From Fusobacterium sp. (GTDB lineage: Bacteria; Fusobacteriota; Fusobacteriia; Fusobacteriales; Fusobacteriaceae): DNA of 22,587 bases. The notes below the pieces were generated by a model that made no database searches, was not told the DNA's origin, and saw only the letters and a program-made list of their open reading frames with translations. Position 1 is the stretch's first letter. Each line of letters opens with the position of its first letter. Shown one piece after another: positions 13,969-22,558 of the stretch. The stretch is from positions 1-22,587 of the forward strand of contig DXSD01000026.1 in the NCBI GenBank assembly GCA_019410665.1. Reading direction: 5' to 3'. Both the position numbers and the translations under genes were made by a program.

Positions 13969-14928
13969 ATGTTAATTAGTTTTAGAATGTTTATGAAAGT
14001 TGTGGAAGAGATGAGTATTAGTAGAGCTGCAGCTCGTTCTTTTGTAACTCAACAATGTGTAAGTGATCATATAAAAAGAATAGAGGAAGAATATGGAGTA
14101 ATTCTTTTTAATAGAAGACCAAGATTATCTTTAACTCCTGCTGGAGATGAGATGTATAAAACTCTTTGTAAAATATCTGATTTAGAAAATGATTTAGAGA
14201 AGAAATTAAAAAAATTACAGGGAGATATAAAACCTAAAATGACAATAGGAGTCAATGCAACTAGGATAAACGTAATCTTATCTAGGCTTTTAACTGAATA
14301 TAATAAGTTCTTTCCAAATGTAATAATATCTTTTGTGATAAAAGATACCTTAGAATTGGAGCAAATGTTATTGAAAGGGGAATTGGATATGATAGTAGAT
14401 CTGAATGCTCACAGTAGTCCTCAATTTAATATTATTTCAATTGGAAAAGATAAATTATATTTTTTGATTTCAGAGAATTTATATAAAAATTATTTTAAAA
14501 TAGAAAATTTAGAAAGATATGAAGAGGGTATAGAATTAAAAGAAGTAGAAGGTGTACCTCTTGTAAGTAATTTTGAAGGGAGCACAATAGATGGTTTGAT
14601 TCATCATTATGCTGAAAGAGATAAGGCAAGATTAAATATTCTTTATTATACTGGAGCTTATGAAACCCAGATAGCTCTATGTAGTAGTGACTTGGCTGCA
14701 GCCATTTGTCCTACTATGATATTGAAGAGGGTATCTGAATATAATAAAGCGAGAGAGAATATTATATATGCATTTCCACTAAAAAATCAAAGTGAGGAGT
14801 TAAAAATTGAGATAGTAATAAATAAGGGAATAGAAACTCCAGAATATATGCAAAAATTTATAGAGATATTGAAAAAAATGATGAAAGAGGATACAGAAAA
14901 ATATAAAAATTTGGATATAAAAAAGTAA
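13969..14928 (+). CDS. LysR-family transcriptional regulator
   Basis: The 319-residue protein has a winged helix-turn-helix at residues 1-62, read from FRMFMKVVEEMSISRAAARS through QQCVSDHIKRIEEEYG to LFNRRPRLSLTPAG. A linker helix and a two-lobed effector domain follow (TIGVNATRIN near 92, then ELDMIVDL). LysR regulators act as tetramers and respond to a small ligand. The ligand cannot be told from the sequence. The gene is divergent from the 49-codon gene and is followed, 94 bases later on the same strand, by an NCS2 permease. Either could be its target. The ribosome-binding site is AAAGGGGG. The long K/E-rich C-terminal end is unremarkable for this genome. Confidence 0.92.
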   Translation: MLISFRMFMKVVEEMSISRAAARSFVTQQCVSDHIKRIEEEYGVILFNRRPRLSLTPAGDEMYKTLCKISDLENDLEKKLKKLQGDIKPKMTIGVNATRINVILSRLLTEYNKFFPNVIISFVIKDTLELEQMLLKGELDMIVDLNAHSSPQFNIISIGKDKLYFLISENLYKNYFKIENLERYEEGIELKEVEGVPLVSNFEGSTIDGLIHHYAERDKARLNILYYTGAYETQIALCSSDLAAAICPTMILKRVSEYNKARENIIYAFPLKNQSEELKIEIVINKGIETPEYMQKFIEILKKMMKEDTEKYKNLDIKK

Positions 14929-15022
14929 AATAAACTTTTCTACTAGATTTTATTTTTTAAATATGCTAGAATATCTCCGTGTTAAAAAATGTGATTTATA
15001 TCATAATAATATGGGAGGAGAA

Positions 15023-16384
15023 ATGTCTGTAAAAGAGAAAGATTTAGAAAATGTAAAGGTAGTAAGAGATAGTGGAGAGCTGTTTAGTATTGATGGGAAA
15101 CCAGCCTTTTTAGAAGCTCTACCATTAGCTTTTCAACATATTGTGGCTATGTTTGTAGGAAATGTGGCTCCTATTTTAATAATATCTAGGGTAACAAAAT
15201 TAGACCCAAGTATAACTACAATATTGATTCAATGTGCAATGTTATCAGCAGCAATAGCTACTTTTTTACAAATCTATCCAATCAAACTTTTTGGTGGTTT
15301 AAGAGTAGGATCTAAATTACCAGTAGTTATGGGAACAAGTTTTGGATTTTTACCAACAGTTTTAGCTATATTAAGTGGAAACTCTTTAAATCTTCCAACA
15401 CTATTTGGAGCACAAATAGTTGGAGGAGTAGCTTCTATCCTAATAGGTGCTTACTTAAAGAAAATTAGAAAATATTTCCCACCTTTAGTTGCGGGAACAG
15501 TTGTTTTTTCAATAGGATTATCATTATTCCCAATAGGGATTAACTATATGGCTGGTGGAGTAGGAAGTCCAACTTATGGATCATATCAAAACTGGGCTAT
15601 AAGTTTAGTTGTATTAGCAACAGTATTATTTTTTAATCAATTTACTAAGGGAATTACAAAACTATCTTCTATTTTAATAGGAATAATAGTAGGATATATA
15701 ATATCAATGGCTTTAGGAATAGTAAACTTTACTCCTGTAAAAGAAGCTGCTTGGTTTGCTTTTCCAAAGTTTTTCATCTTTGGAGCTCCAAAGTTTGAAG
15801 TAGGTTCTATGGTAGCAATGGTAATAATGTACTTAGTAACAGCTATTCAAGCTGTAGGAGATCTATCTGCTATCACTTTAGGAGGAGTAAATAGAGAGGT
15901 TAGTGATAAAGAGCTTTCTGGAGGAGTAATAGGAAATGGAGTAGGAGCAATATTCTCTGCTGTTTTAAACTCTTTCCCAACAGCAACTTACTCTCAAAAT
16001 GTGGGACTTGTAGTTTTAACTAAAGTTGTAAGTAGATATGTAATAGGAATAGCAGCTACAGTTTTATTAATAGCTGGATTTGTACCTAAATTTGGAGCTA
16101 TTATAAATACAATTCCTTCAGCAGTAATTGGAGGGGGAACAATTACAGTTTTCTCTATGATAACTATGACAGGTATTCAAATAATTAGTAAGAGTGGAAT
16201 TACAGGTAGAACAATGGTAATAGTTGGACTATCAGTAGCAGTTGGAGCTGGAATTGGACAAGTTCCTCAATCTATAGCTCAATTCCCTCAATTTGTAAAA
16301 TTAATATTTGGTTCAAGTGTTGTAATGTCTACATTATTAGCTCTGTTATTAAATATTATTTTACCTAAAGAAGAGAATAGATAG
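15023..16384 (+). CDS. NCS2-family nucleobase permease (xanthine/uracil type)
   Basis: This 453-residue integral membrane protein has about 12-14 transmembrane segments. NCS2 markers are the opening PLAFQHIVAMFVGNVAPILI, the AIQAVGDLSAI helix in place of the usual E-x-x-GD segment, and SQNVGLVVLTKVVSR, which matches the NCS2 QNxG...T motif. Members import xanthine, uric acid or uracil with protons or sodium. The xanthine/urate branch seems likelier to me, but not firmly. The ATG at 15023 is chosen because GGGAGGAG (15013-15020) precedes it. An in-frame ATG at 14963 has no ribosome-binding site and would add 20 polar residues. It follows the LysR gene on the same strand and ends at a shared hairpin. 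Confidence 0.9.
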   Translation: MSVKEKDLENVKVVRDSGELFSIDGKPAFLEALPLAFQHIVAMFVGNVAPILIISRVTKLDPSITTILIQCAMLSAAIATFLQIYPIKLFGGLRVGSKLPVVMGTSFGFLPTVLAILSGNSLNLPTLFGAQIVGGVASILIGAYLKKIRKYFPPLVAGTVVFSIGLSLFPIGINYMAGGVGSPTYGSYQNWAISLVVLATVLFFNQFTKGITKLSSILIGIIVGYIISMALGIVNFTPVKEAAWFAFPKFFIFGAPKFEVGSMVAMVIMYLVTAIQAVGDLSAITLGGVNREVSDKELSGGVIGNGVGAIFSAVLNSFPTATYSQNVGLVVLTKVVSRYVIGIAATVLLIAGFVPKFGAIINTIPSAVIGGGTITVFSMITMTGIQIISKSGITGRTMVIVGLSVAVGAGIGQVPQSIAQFPQFVKLIFGSSVVMSTLLALLLNIILPKEENR

Positions 16385-16387
16385 TAA

Positions 16388-16421
16388 AAAAACTGACTTA
16401 GATTATTCTAGGTCAGTTTTT
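16388..16421. terminator. Bidirectional terminator between the permease and the tetrapyrrole operon
   Basis: Bases 16388-16402 pair with 16407-16421 (15 pairs, one G-T) around the loop TTAT. On the plus strand it lies just after the permease stop and ends in T residues. On the minus strand the TAA stop of the last tetrapyrrole gene (16405-16403) sits in the loop, and the final codons form one arm of the stem. Confidence 0.85.
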
Positions 16422-16858
16422 AGTATCTCTTTTAACCTATTTTTTAAAGCCTTAGATTTAACAGGATTACCCTTAGCAGATATACCTATTTGGTATTCTT
16501 CAGTTTCTAGGATACTAGCAAAACGGCAATTCATATCCTCTTTAGAGGTAATATTATTTACTAATATATTTTTAGAATTACAAAGTTCATAGATACATCT
16601 ATTAAATTCAGAATTATCAGTAGCAGCTACAACTATAAATTTATTTTCAAGGAGAGTTTCATCAAACTCTCCTATTTTTATATCTATATCTTTAAGATTA
16701 AAGAATTTTTCTTCTCTAATTTCTCTAGTAACAACTGTAACCTTAGCACCATATTGAAGAAGTGACTCAACTTTTCTAATAGCTATCTTTCCAGCTCCAA
16801 TAACAAGAGCTTCCTTTCCTGCTAAATTTACAAATAGAGGGAAAAATCTATTTTCCAT
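16403..16858 (-). CDS. sirC: Short precorrin-2 dehydrogenase (SirC/YlnF type)
   Basis: This 151-residue protein is an NAD-dependent oxidase of precorrin-2 to sirohydrochlorin. It opens with FFPLFVNLAGKEALVIGAGK, has the dinucleotide motif GAGKIAIRK at 21-29, and AATDNSEFN with D81, the position of the catalytic aspartate in this family. It continues to CRFASIL and GNPVKSKALK. It is about the size of Bacillus YlnF and lacks most of the C-terminal domain of Met8p or CysG, so a ferrochelatase role is doubtful. The ATG at 16858 is chosen because GGAG lies 7 bases before it. A TTG at 16870 has no ribosome-binding site. It overlaps hemL by 11 bases and is the last gene of the operon. Confidence 0.88.
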   Translation of the reverse strand: MENRFFPLFVNLAGKEALVIGAGKIAIRKVESLLQYGAKVTVVTREIREEKFFNLKDIDIKIGEFDETLLENKFIVVAATDNSEFNRCIYELCNSKNILVNNITSKEDMNCRFASILETEEYQIGISAKGNPVKSKALKNRLKEILKTDLE

Positions 16859-18155
16859 TTTTTTCTCCAATAGCTTTAAATGCCATATCCATAACCTCTA
16901 AAGTTCTATCTAGTATCTCTTGAGTATGAGCTATAGACACAAAGTGAGCTTCAAATTGAGATGGAGGGCAGATAATTCCATTCTCTAACATAGTATTGAA
17001 GTAGATAGCAAAATTCTCTGTATTAGATGAAAGAGCATCTTCAAGATTATTAACCTCTTTTCTATCTGTGAAGAATATAGTGAAAAGAGAACCAATAGAG
17101 TTAATAACTACATTTACTCCATATTTTTCAGCGGATTTTTTAGCTCCTTCAGTTATATATTTTACTTTTTCCTCTAACTCTTTATAAAGAGTTTCTCTAT
17201 TTTCATCTAGGTAAGTTAACATCTCATAGCCAGCTCTTACAGCTACAGGGTTTCCAGATAGAGTTCCAGCATGGTAAACTCTTCCTACTGGAGCAACAAG
17301 TTGCATAATTTCAGCTTTACCACCAAAAGCTCCCACTGGGTATCCTCCACCGATTATTTTTCCAAGAGTAGTCATATCAGGAGTGATTCCAAAATACTCT
17401 TGAGCTCCTCCTAAAGCTAGTCTAAATCCAGAGATAACCTCATCAAAAATAAGTAAAGTACCAGTTTCAGTGCAAAGTTCTCTTACAGCTTTTAAAAACT
17501 CTATATTAGGATAAACTACTCCCATATTAGCAGGAACAGGCTCCATAATTAGACAAGCTATATTTTTCTTTTCTAATACCTCTTTTAGTGCTTCTAAATT
17601 ACCAAAAGGAATAGTTACAGTATCTTTTAAAACACCTTCAGTAATTCCATTACTATCTTGGTATCCATCAGTTAAAAGTCCTGAACCAGATTTAACAAGT
17701 AGAGCATCAGAGTGTCCATGGTAGCACCCTTCAAATTTAGCTATCTTATTTCTGTTAGTATAAGCTCTAGCAAGTCTTACTGCTGACATAGTAGCTTCTG
17801 TACCAGATGTAGTAAGTCTTACCATCTCAATAGATGGACAACATTTAGTTATAAGTTCAGCTAATTCTACCTCTCTTTTAGTAGGTAATCCAAAAGAGCT
17901 TCCAAGTTCAATAGCTTCTCTTACTCCATTTATGATTTTAGGGTGATTATGTCCAAGAATTAATGGACCCCAAGAACAGATATAGTCAATATATTCATTT
18001 CCATCTTCGTCCCAAACTTTTGCTCCCTCTCCTTTACAAGCAAATATTGGAGCCTCTCTATTAACAGATTTAAAAGCTCTAACTGGGCTGTTTACCCCTC
18101 CAGGAATATATTTTTGAGCTTTTTTAAATATCTCTTTTGAAATTTCGTGATTCAT
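16848..18155 (-). CDS. hemL: Glutamate-1-semialdehyde 2,1-aminomutase
   Basis: This 435-residue PLP enzyme converts glutamate-1-semialdehyde to 5-aminolevulinate. Family features are the substrate-gating opening PGGVNSPVRAF near 18, TTSGTEATMSAVRLAR at 115-130, GCYHGHSD, FDEVISGFR with D238, and TTLGKIIGGGYPVGAFGG with the Schiff-base lysine K266. The ATG at 18155 is chosen because GGAGG lies four bases before it and the family start matches. A longer frame to 18194 overlaps hemB and has no such site. It lies 8 bases after hemB and overlaps the next gene. Confidence 0.96.
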   Translation of the reverse strand: MNHEISKEIFKKAQKYIPGGVNSPVRAFKSVNREAPIFACKGEGAKVWDEDGNEYIDYICSWGPLILGHNHPKIINGVREAIELGSSFGLPTKREVELAELITKCCPSIEMVRLTTSGTEATMSAVRLARAYTNRNKIAKFEGCYHGHSDALLVKSGSGLLTDGYQDSNGITEGVLKDTVTIPFGNLEALKEVLEKKNIACLIMEPVPANMGVVYPNIEFLKAVRELCTETGTLLIFDEVISGFRLALGGAQEYFGITPDMTTLGKIIGGGYPVGAFGGKAEIMQLVAPVGRVYHAGTLSGNPVAVRAGYEMLTYLDENRETLYKELEEKVKYITEGAKKSAEKYGVNVVINSIGSLFTIFFTDRKEVNNLEDALSSNTENFAIYFNTMLENGIICPPSQFEAHFVSIAHTQEILDRTLEVMDMAFKAIGEKNGK

Positions 18156-18163
18156 AGTTCCTC

Positions 18164-19141
18164 CTAAAGTGTAATCTCTCCATTTTTTACCCATTGAGCT
18201 ATCTCTTTAGCATGGTAAGTGATAATTAAATTTACACCAGCTCTTTTTAGAGCATACATATTTTCCATAACAATTCCCTTTTCATTTATCCAACCATTTT
18301 GAGCAGCAGCTTTAACCATTGAATACTCTCCACTTACATTGTAAGCTACAAGTGGGAGAGAAAGATCCTTTAAAGCATGGATAACATCAAGGTAAGCAAG
18401 GGCAGGTTTAACCATTATAAAGTCTGCACCCTCTTCAATATCTGATTCCACCTCTCTATAGTATTCTTTAGAGTTTCTAAAATCCATCTGATAAGTTTTT
18501 CTATCTCCAAAGCTTGGAGCTGAATCAGCAGCATCTCTAAAAGGACCATAGTAGTTAGAAGCATATTTTACACTATAAGCCATTATAGGTGTATATTCAA
18601 AACCATTTTCATCTAAAATCTCTCTCATAGCTTGTATTCTTCCATCCATCATATCAGAAGGAGCTACAATATCAGCTCCAGCTTGAGCATGAGAAAGAGC
18701 TATTTTAGCTAAATATTTTAAAGTCTCATCATTTTTAACATCACAACCATCTAAGATTCCACAATGTCCATGAGAAGTGTATTCACACATACAAACATCA
18801 GTGATAATTAAAAACTCTGGATAATTTTTCTTAATATATCTAATAGCTTCTTGAACTATACCATTTTCAGCATAAGCTCCAGAACCAACAGGATCTTTTT
18901 CCTTAGGAATACCAAAAAGTAAAAGAGATTTAATACCTAATTCTTTTAACTCTTCTAATTCTTCACCAAGTCTATCTATAGAAAATCTATATTGACCAGG
19001 CATAGAAGAAATCTCCTCTTTTATGTTTTCTCCCTCTTCAATAAAAAGTGGGTATATAAGTTCATCAATACTTAAAGTTACATTTCTAACCATATCTCTT
19101 AGAGTTTTAGAACTTCTAAGTCTTCTTGTTCTTGTAAACAT
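18164..19141 (-). CDS. hemB: Porphobilinogen synthase (5-aminolevulinate dehydratase)
   Basis: This 325-residue TIM-barrel enzyme condenses two 5-aminolevulinate molecules. The active-site lysines are K192 in YSVKYASNYYGPFRDA and K245 in MVKPALAYLD. The metal segment DVCMCEYTSHGHCGI (C117, C119, C127) is the cysteine-rich form of the zinc-dependent enzymes rather than the aspartate-rich magnesium form. The N-terminal arm RTRRLRSSKTLRDMVRN is present. It starts 12 bases after cobA-hemD behind AGGAGG. Confidence 0.97.
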   Translation of the reverse strand: MFTRTRRLRSSKTLRDMVRNVTLSIDELIYPLFIEEGENIKEEISSMPGQYRFSIDRLGEELEELKELGIKSLLLFGIPKEKDPVGSGAYAENGIVQEAIRYIKKNYPEFLIITDVCMCEYTSHGHCGILDGCDVKNDETLKYLAKIALSHAQAGADIVAPSDMMDGRIQAMREILDENGFEYTPIMAYSVKYASNYYGPFRDAADSAPSFGDRKTYQMDFRNSKEYYREVESDIEEGADFIMVKPALAYLDVIHALKDLSLPLVAYNVSGEYSMVKAAAQNGWINEKGIVMENMYALKRAGVNLIITYHAKEIAQWVKNGEITL

Positions 19142-19153
19142 ACTTCCTCCTAG

Positions 19154-20620
19154 CTATTTTATAGCTTCAATAATTCCATTTACATCATAAATTTTAGCTT
19201 CAAAATCCACAGTCAATCCATATTTTCTCATAGTTTCACTTGTAACAGGACCAATAGAAGCAAATTTAATATTTTTAACAGCTTCTACATCATTTTCAAT
19301 ACTAGCCATAAAAGCATCAACAGTAGAAGAGCTTAAGAAAGTAACTACTTCTACTTTTTTAAGAGTGTTTAAAACCTCTTCCTTTTCTCTTATAATTTTT
19401 TTAGTTTTATAAGCTACAATTTTATCAAAATGTCTATTATAGATAGAGTTAAATTTATCTGTATCACAAGGAGAGATATCAGAAGTTATAATAAGGATTT
19501 TTTCTCCAGCTTGAGTATGATTTATAGCTTCTTCAGCTAATCTTTCAACAAGGTATTCTGTTGGAATAAAGTCAGCTTTAATCTTATATCCTTCTAATAG
19601 TTCCTTAGTTTTACTTCCAACTGCTCCAATTTTAAGATGAGCTATATCTCTGATATCTTCAATTTTATTCATAAACTCTCTAACTCCATTAGGTGAGTTA
19701 AATAGTAAAGCTGAGTAAGATTTTAACATCTCTTTGTCCACTTTATCTAGTGTAGATTCTATCTCAATAAATGGAAGTTCAATAGCGACTCCTCCCATTT
19801 TTTCAATCTTATCAGAAAACTCTCCAGCTTGTCTTCTATCTCTAGTAACTAAAACTTTTTTACCAAATAGTTGAGTATCTTCAAACCATTTAAAGGTATC
19901 TCTAAGATTTACAACCTCTCCTATTATTGTAATAGCAGGAGGAACAATTTTTCTCTCCTTTGAAATATCAATAATAGTTTCTAAAGTTCCAACAGTAACT
20001 CTTTGATCTGCTGTGGCTCCTTTTTCAATAATAGCAATAGGAGTTTTAGGATCTTTTCCATTAGTTACTAAATCGTTAACTATAATTGGAAGATTTTTTA
20101 TTCCCATTAGGAAAACTAGAGTTCCATCTAATTTAGCAATAGCTTCAAAATTATGCCATTCTCCATCAGCCATAGTGTGACCTGTAAATACATGGAAAGA
20201 TCTTGCCATTCCTCTGTGAGTTACAGGAATACCAGCATAGGCAGGAACAGATATAGAAGAAGTAATTCCTGGAATCTCTTCAAACTCTATTCCATTTTCA
20301 AAAAGAGCTTGAATCTCCTCTCCACCTCTACCAAATACAAAAGGGTCTCCCCCTTTAACTCTAGCTACTACCTTTCCTTCTAAAGCTTTTTTTACAATAG
20401 TGTCGTTGATCTCATCTTGGATAATACCACCTTCAGTATTTCCTTTTCCAAGATATATCATCTCAGCATCTTTTTTAGCATAATTTAAGATACGGTTATT
20501 AATAAGTCTATCATAAACTATACAATCTGCTTCTTCAATAGCTCTCTTTCCTTTTAAAGTAAGAAGCTCAGCATCTCCAGGACCAGCTCCCATTATATAT
20601 ACTTTACCCTTTTTATCCAT
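19154..20620 (-). CDS. cobA-hemD: Fused uroporphyrinogen-III C-methyltransferase and uroporphyrinogen-III synthase
   Basis: This 488-residue protein joins two enzymes. Residues 1-245 are the SAM-dependent methyltransferase: GAGPGD at 11-16, GGDPFVFGRGGEE at 90-102, PGITS at 117-121 and IPVTHRG. It makes precorrin-2 from uroporphyrinogen III. Residues from about 251 (LFGKKVLVTRDR) to the end are a HemD domain, a fast-diverging fold that closes hydroxymethylbilane to uroporphyrinogen III. Its FLSSSTVDAF and SIGPVTSETMRKYGL segments are typical. This fusion is known in anaerobic Firmicutes and relatives and couples ring closure directly to the branch toward sirohaem and cobalamin. Its start overlaps the end of hemC by 8 bases. 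Confidence 0.95.
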   Translation of the reverse strand: MDKKGKVYIMGAGPGDAELLTLKGKRAIEEADCIVYDRLINNRILNYAKKDAEMIYLGKGNTEGGIIQDEINDTIVKKALEGKVVARVKGGDPFVFGRGGEEIQALFENGIEFEEIPGITSSISVPAYAGIPVTHRGMARSFHVFTGHTMADGEWHNFEAIAKLDGTLVFLMGIKNLPIIVNDLVTNGKDPKTPIAIIEKGATADQRVTVGTLETIIDISKERKIVPPAITIIGEVVNLRDTFKWFEDTQLFGKKVLVTRDRRQAGEFSDKIEKMGGVAIELPFIEIESTLDKVDKEMLKSYSALLFNSPNGVREFMNKIEDIRDIAHLKIGAVGSKTKELLEGYKIKADFIPTEYLVERLAEEAINHTQAGEKILIITSDISPCDTDKFNSIYNRHFDKIVAYKTKKIIREKEEVLNTLKKVEVVTFLSSSTVDAFMASIENDVEAVKNIKFASIGPVTSETMRKYGLTVDFEAKIYDVNGIIEAIK

Positions 20621-21512
20621 TGATCTTCTCCTTTATAGAATTAGCAAGTTTTTGAGCTACCTTAATTCCTTCTTCAAGTTTTTCAGTTATATTAGCAGTA
20701 TATCCTTTTTCTCCTTGGAAATATACACCATAAAAATTGATACCATCTCCTTTAACTTCTGAGTAGCATCCCATTGGTGTATGACAACCACCATCGAAAA
20801 TTTTAGAAAACTCTCTTTCAATAACTACAACTTTTTCAATATCTTCATTGTGGATTGATTTTAGAATATTTTTAATCTCTTCATCATTCTCTCTACATTG
20901 AATGTGTAGTACCCCTTGAGCTGGAGCAGGAAGGAATTTTTTAGGATCTAAGTACTCAGTAATTTCAGCTTCTAATCCCACTCTTTTTAATCCAGCAGCA
21001 GCAAGTAAAATTGCATCATAATCTTCAGTTTTTAATTTATTTAATCTAGTGTGGATATTTCCTCTAAGTTGTTTGATTTGTAGGTCCGGTCTTAAGTTTT
21101 TAAGATTCATAGTTCTTCTTAAAGAGCTAGTACCAACTATAGCACCTTCAGGAAGTTCCATTAAAGTTTTTCCACTTTTAGAGATAAGAACATCTCTTTG
21201 ATCCTCTCTGTCAGGTACAGCACCACAGATTAATCCTTCAGGTGAAACTATTGGCATATCCTTCATTGAGTGAACAGCTAAGTCTATAGTTCCATTTAAA
21301 AGTTCAACTTCAATCTCTTTAGTAAAAAAACTTTTAAGTGATTTATCACTGTTGTTCCAGTTACTAACTAAATCTTTATCTCCACTAGTAACTATTTTTT
21401 TTATTTCAAATTCCAATTCTGGAAAGTTATCCTCTAATCTCTTCTTTATCATTTCACTTTGGGCTAGAGCTAAAATACTTCCTCTACTTCCAATAACTAT
21501 CTTTTTTTTCAT
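20613..21512 (-). CDS. hemC: Hydroxymethylbilane synthase (porphobilinogen deaminase)
   Basis: This 299-residue enzyme polymerises four porphobilinogen units. Signatures are IGSRGSILALAQSEM at the start, DLAVHSMKDMP with catalytic D85, VGTSSLRR with the substrate-binding arginines, LRGNIHTRL, and FDGGCHTPMGCY with C243, which anchors the dipyrromethane cofactor. The start codon shares one base with the hemA stop (TAATG), so translation is coupled. Length is normal. Confidence 0.97.
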   Translation of the reverse strand: MKKKIVIGSRGSILALAQSEMIKKRLEDNFPELEFEIKKIVTSGDKDLVSNWNNSDKSLKSFFTKEIEVELLNGTIDLAVHSMKDMPIVSPEGLICGAVPDREDQRDVLISKSGKTLMELPEGAIVGTSSLRRTMNLKNLRPDLQIKQLRGNIHTRLNKLKTEDYDAILLAAAGLKRVGLEAEITEYLDPKKFLPAPAQGVLHIQCRENDEEIKNILKSIHNEDIEKVVVIEREFSKIFDGGCHTPMGCYSEVKGDGINFYGVYFQGEKGYTANITEKLEEGIKVAQKLANSIKEKING

Positions 21513-22519
21513 TATATATTCCTCTCTTCATAATATTGAAACCATTTTTTTAGATTTTCCATCTGTTTGTCTATCATAAAAGCATAATCTTCTATAATGT
21601 GATCTCTAGTAGCAAGATGTTCATTATACACTCCCCAAATATCATCAAGAGTAAATAGAGCAACATTATCCATATCCCCTAAAGTTGATTCAATATCTCT
21701 TGGCATAGCAAGATCTAAGAATGTATATTTTTTATCTTTATGCAGTAATGGTTTTAAATCTTCAGTTCTAAGTACAAGATGTGGAGCAGAAGTTACACTG
21801 ATAACAACATCACTTTCAGGAACTGCTTGAAGTTTTTCTTCAAAAGAAACGATATCTACATCAAATACACTTTTTACTTCTAAAGCTTTATGATAGCTTC
21901 TGTTAGTGATGGTTATATTTTTTACTCCCTCTTTAACTAAGAGATAGAGTATAGATTGAGCAAGATCTCCAACTCCTAAGATAAGCACTTTTTTATCACT
22001 TAAAAATCCAATGGAATCTTTAATAAATTTTAAAGAGATAGCTTCTAAGGAAAGAGCATTGTGGCAGATTTTACTTTCAGTTCTAAATTTTTTACCAAGT
22101 TCAATTGCCTTGTTGAACACAGTGTTTAAAATTTTTGAAGAGGTTTTTTCTTCTAAAGCTGTAGAATGAGCTTTTTTAATCTGAGCTAGAATTTGATCCT
22201 CTCCTTTAATAACTGAATAGAAGCCACAAGTTACTTTAAAAAGATACTCACTAGCTTCCTCTCCTTTTTTTATAAATATCCCTTTTTTTATTTGAAATTT
22301 TTTAAGTAGTTCCTCAGTCGAAAAATTTTCTGCAAGTTGGAGGTAAAACTCCACTCTAAGGCAGGTAGATAAGTTGACGTAACCAATAATTTTTTTCTCT
22401 AAAAAAAGATTATGAATTATATCTACAGGTTTTTGTTGAATAAACTTTTCTCTTTCTTCAGTGGAAAGCTCTTTATGTGAGATTCCAAAGGCTATAATTT
22501 CATTAATTTTTAATGACAT
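21512..22519 (-). CDS. hemA: Glutamyl-tRNA reductase, short form
   Basis: This 335-residue enzyme makes glutamate-1-semialdehyde from glutamyl-tRNA and NADPH. The catalytic cysteine is C53 in LSTCLRVEFY. Most family members have CNR there, so the asparagine is a leucine here. The GEDQILAQIKKAH segment and the NADPH fold with VLILGVGDLAQS near 175 are present, as is LDLAMPRDIE. The usual C-terminal dimerisation helix bundle (family length about 400-430 residues) is cut to some 40 residues. Normal stop, start and ribosome-binding site AAGGAG argue against a damaged gene. As first gene it probably sets flux through the operon; its promoter lies at or past the window edge. Confidence 0.93.
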   Translation of the reverse strand: MSLKINEIIAFGISHKELSTEEREKFIQQKPVDIIHNLFLEKKIIGYVNLSTCLRVEFYLQLAENFSTEELLKKFQIKKGIFIKKGEEASEYLFKVTCGFYSVIKGEDQILAQIKKAHSTALEEKTSSKILNTVFNKAIELGKKFRTESKICHNALSLEAISLKFIKDSIGFLSDKKVLILGVGDLAQSILYLLVKEGVKNITITNRSYHKALEVKSVFDVDIVSFEEKLQAVPESDVVISVTSAPHLVLRTEDLKPLLHKDKKYTFLDLAMPRDIESTLGDMDNVALFTLDDIWGVYNEHLATRDHIIEDYAFMIDKQMENLKKWFQYYEERNI

Positions 22520-22538
22520 TTAATTTCTCCTTAAAAAC

Positions 22539-22558
22539 ATTTTAATTAAGATTAAAAT
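22539..22558. repeat. Inverted repeat in the hemA leader
   Basis: ATTTTAAT (22539-22546) and ATTAAAAT (22551-22558) are perfect reverse complements with a 4-base spacer. They lie between the hemA ribosome-binding site and a possible minus-strand -10 box TATAAT (22581-22576), whose -35 would be outside the window. The AT-only arms make chance plausible, but the place suits an operator. Confidence 0.35.

Noticed and set aside
14963..15022. Longer start of the NCS2 permease, or a short leader peptide here
   Set aside because: The ATG at 14963 has no ribosome-binding site, and the strong GGGAGGAG belongs to the ATG at 15023.
14929..15022. Purine riboswitch before the NCS2 permease
   Set aside because: The spacer is only 94 bases and lacks the conserved purine-aptamer loops or any hairpin with a T tract.
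16859..16870. TTG start of the precorrin-2 dehydrogenase
   Set aside because: The GGAG that follows the TTG is the ribosome-binding site for the ATG at 16858.
18156..18194. Thirteen-residue N-terminal extension of HemL
   Set aside because: It overlaps hemB, lacks a start signal and contains the AGGAGG that serves the ATG at 18155.
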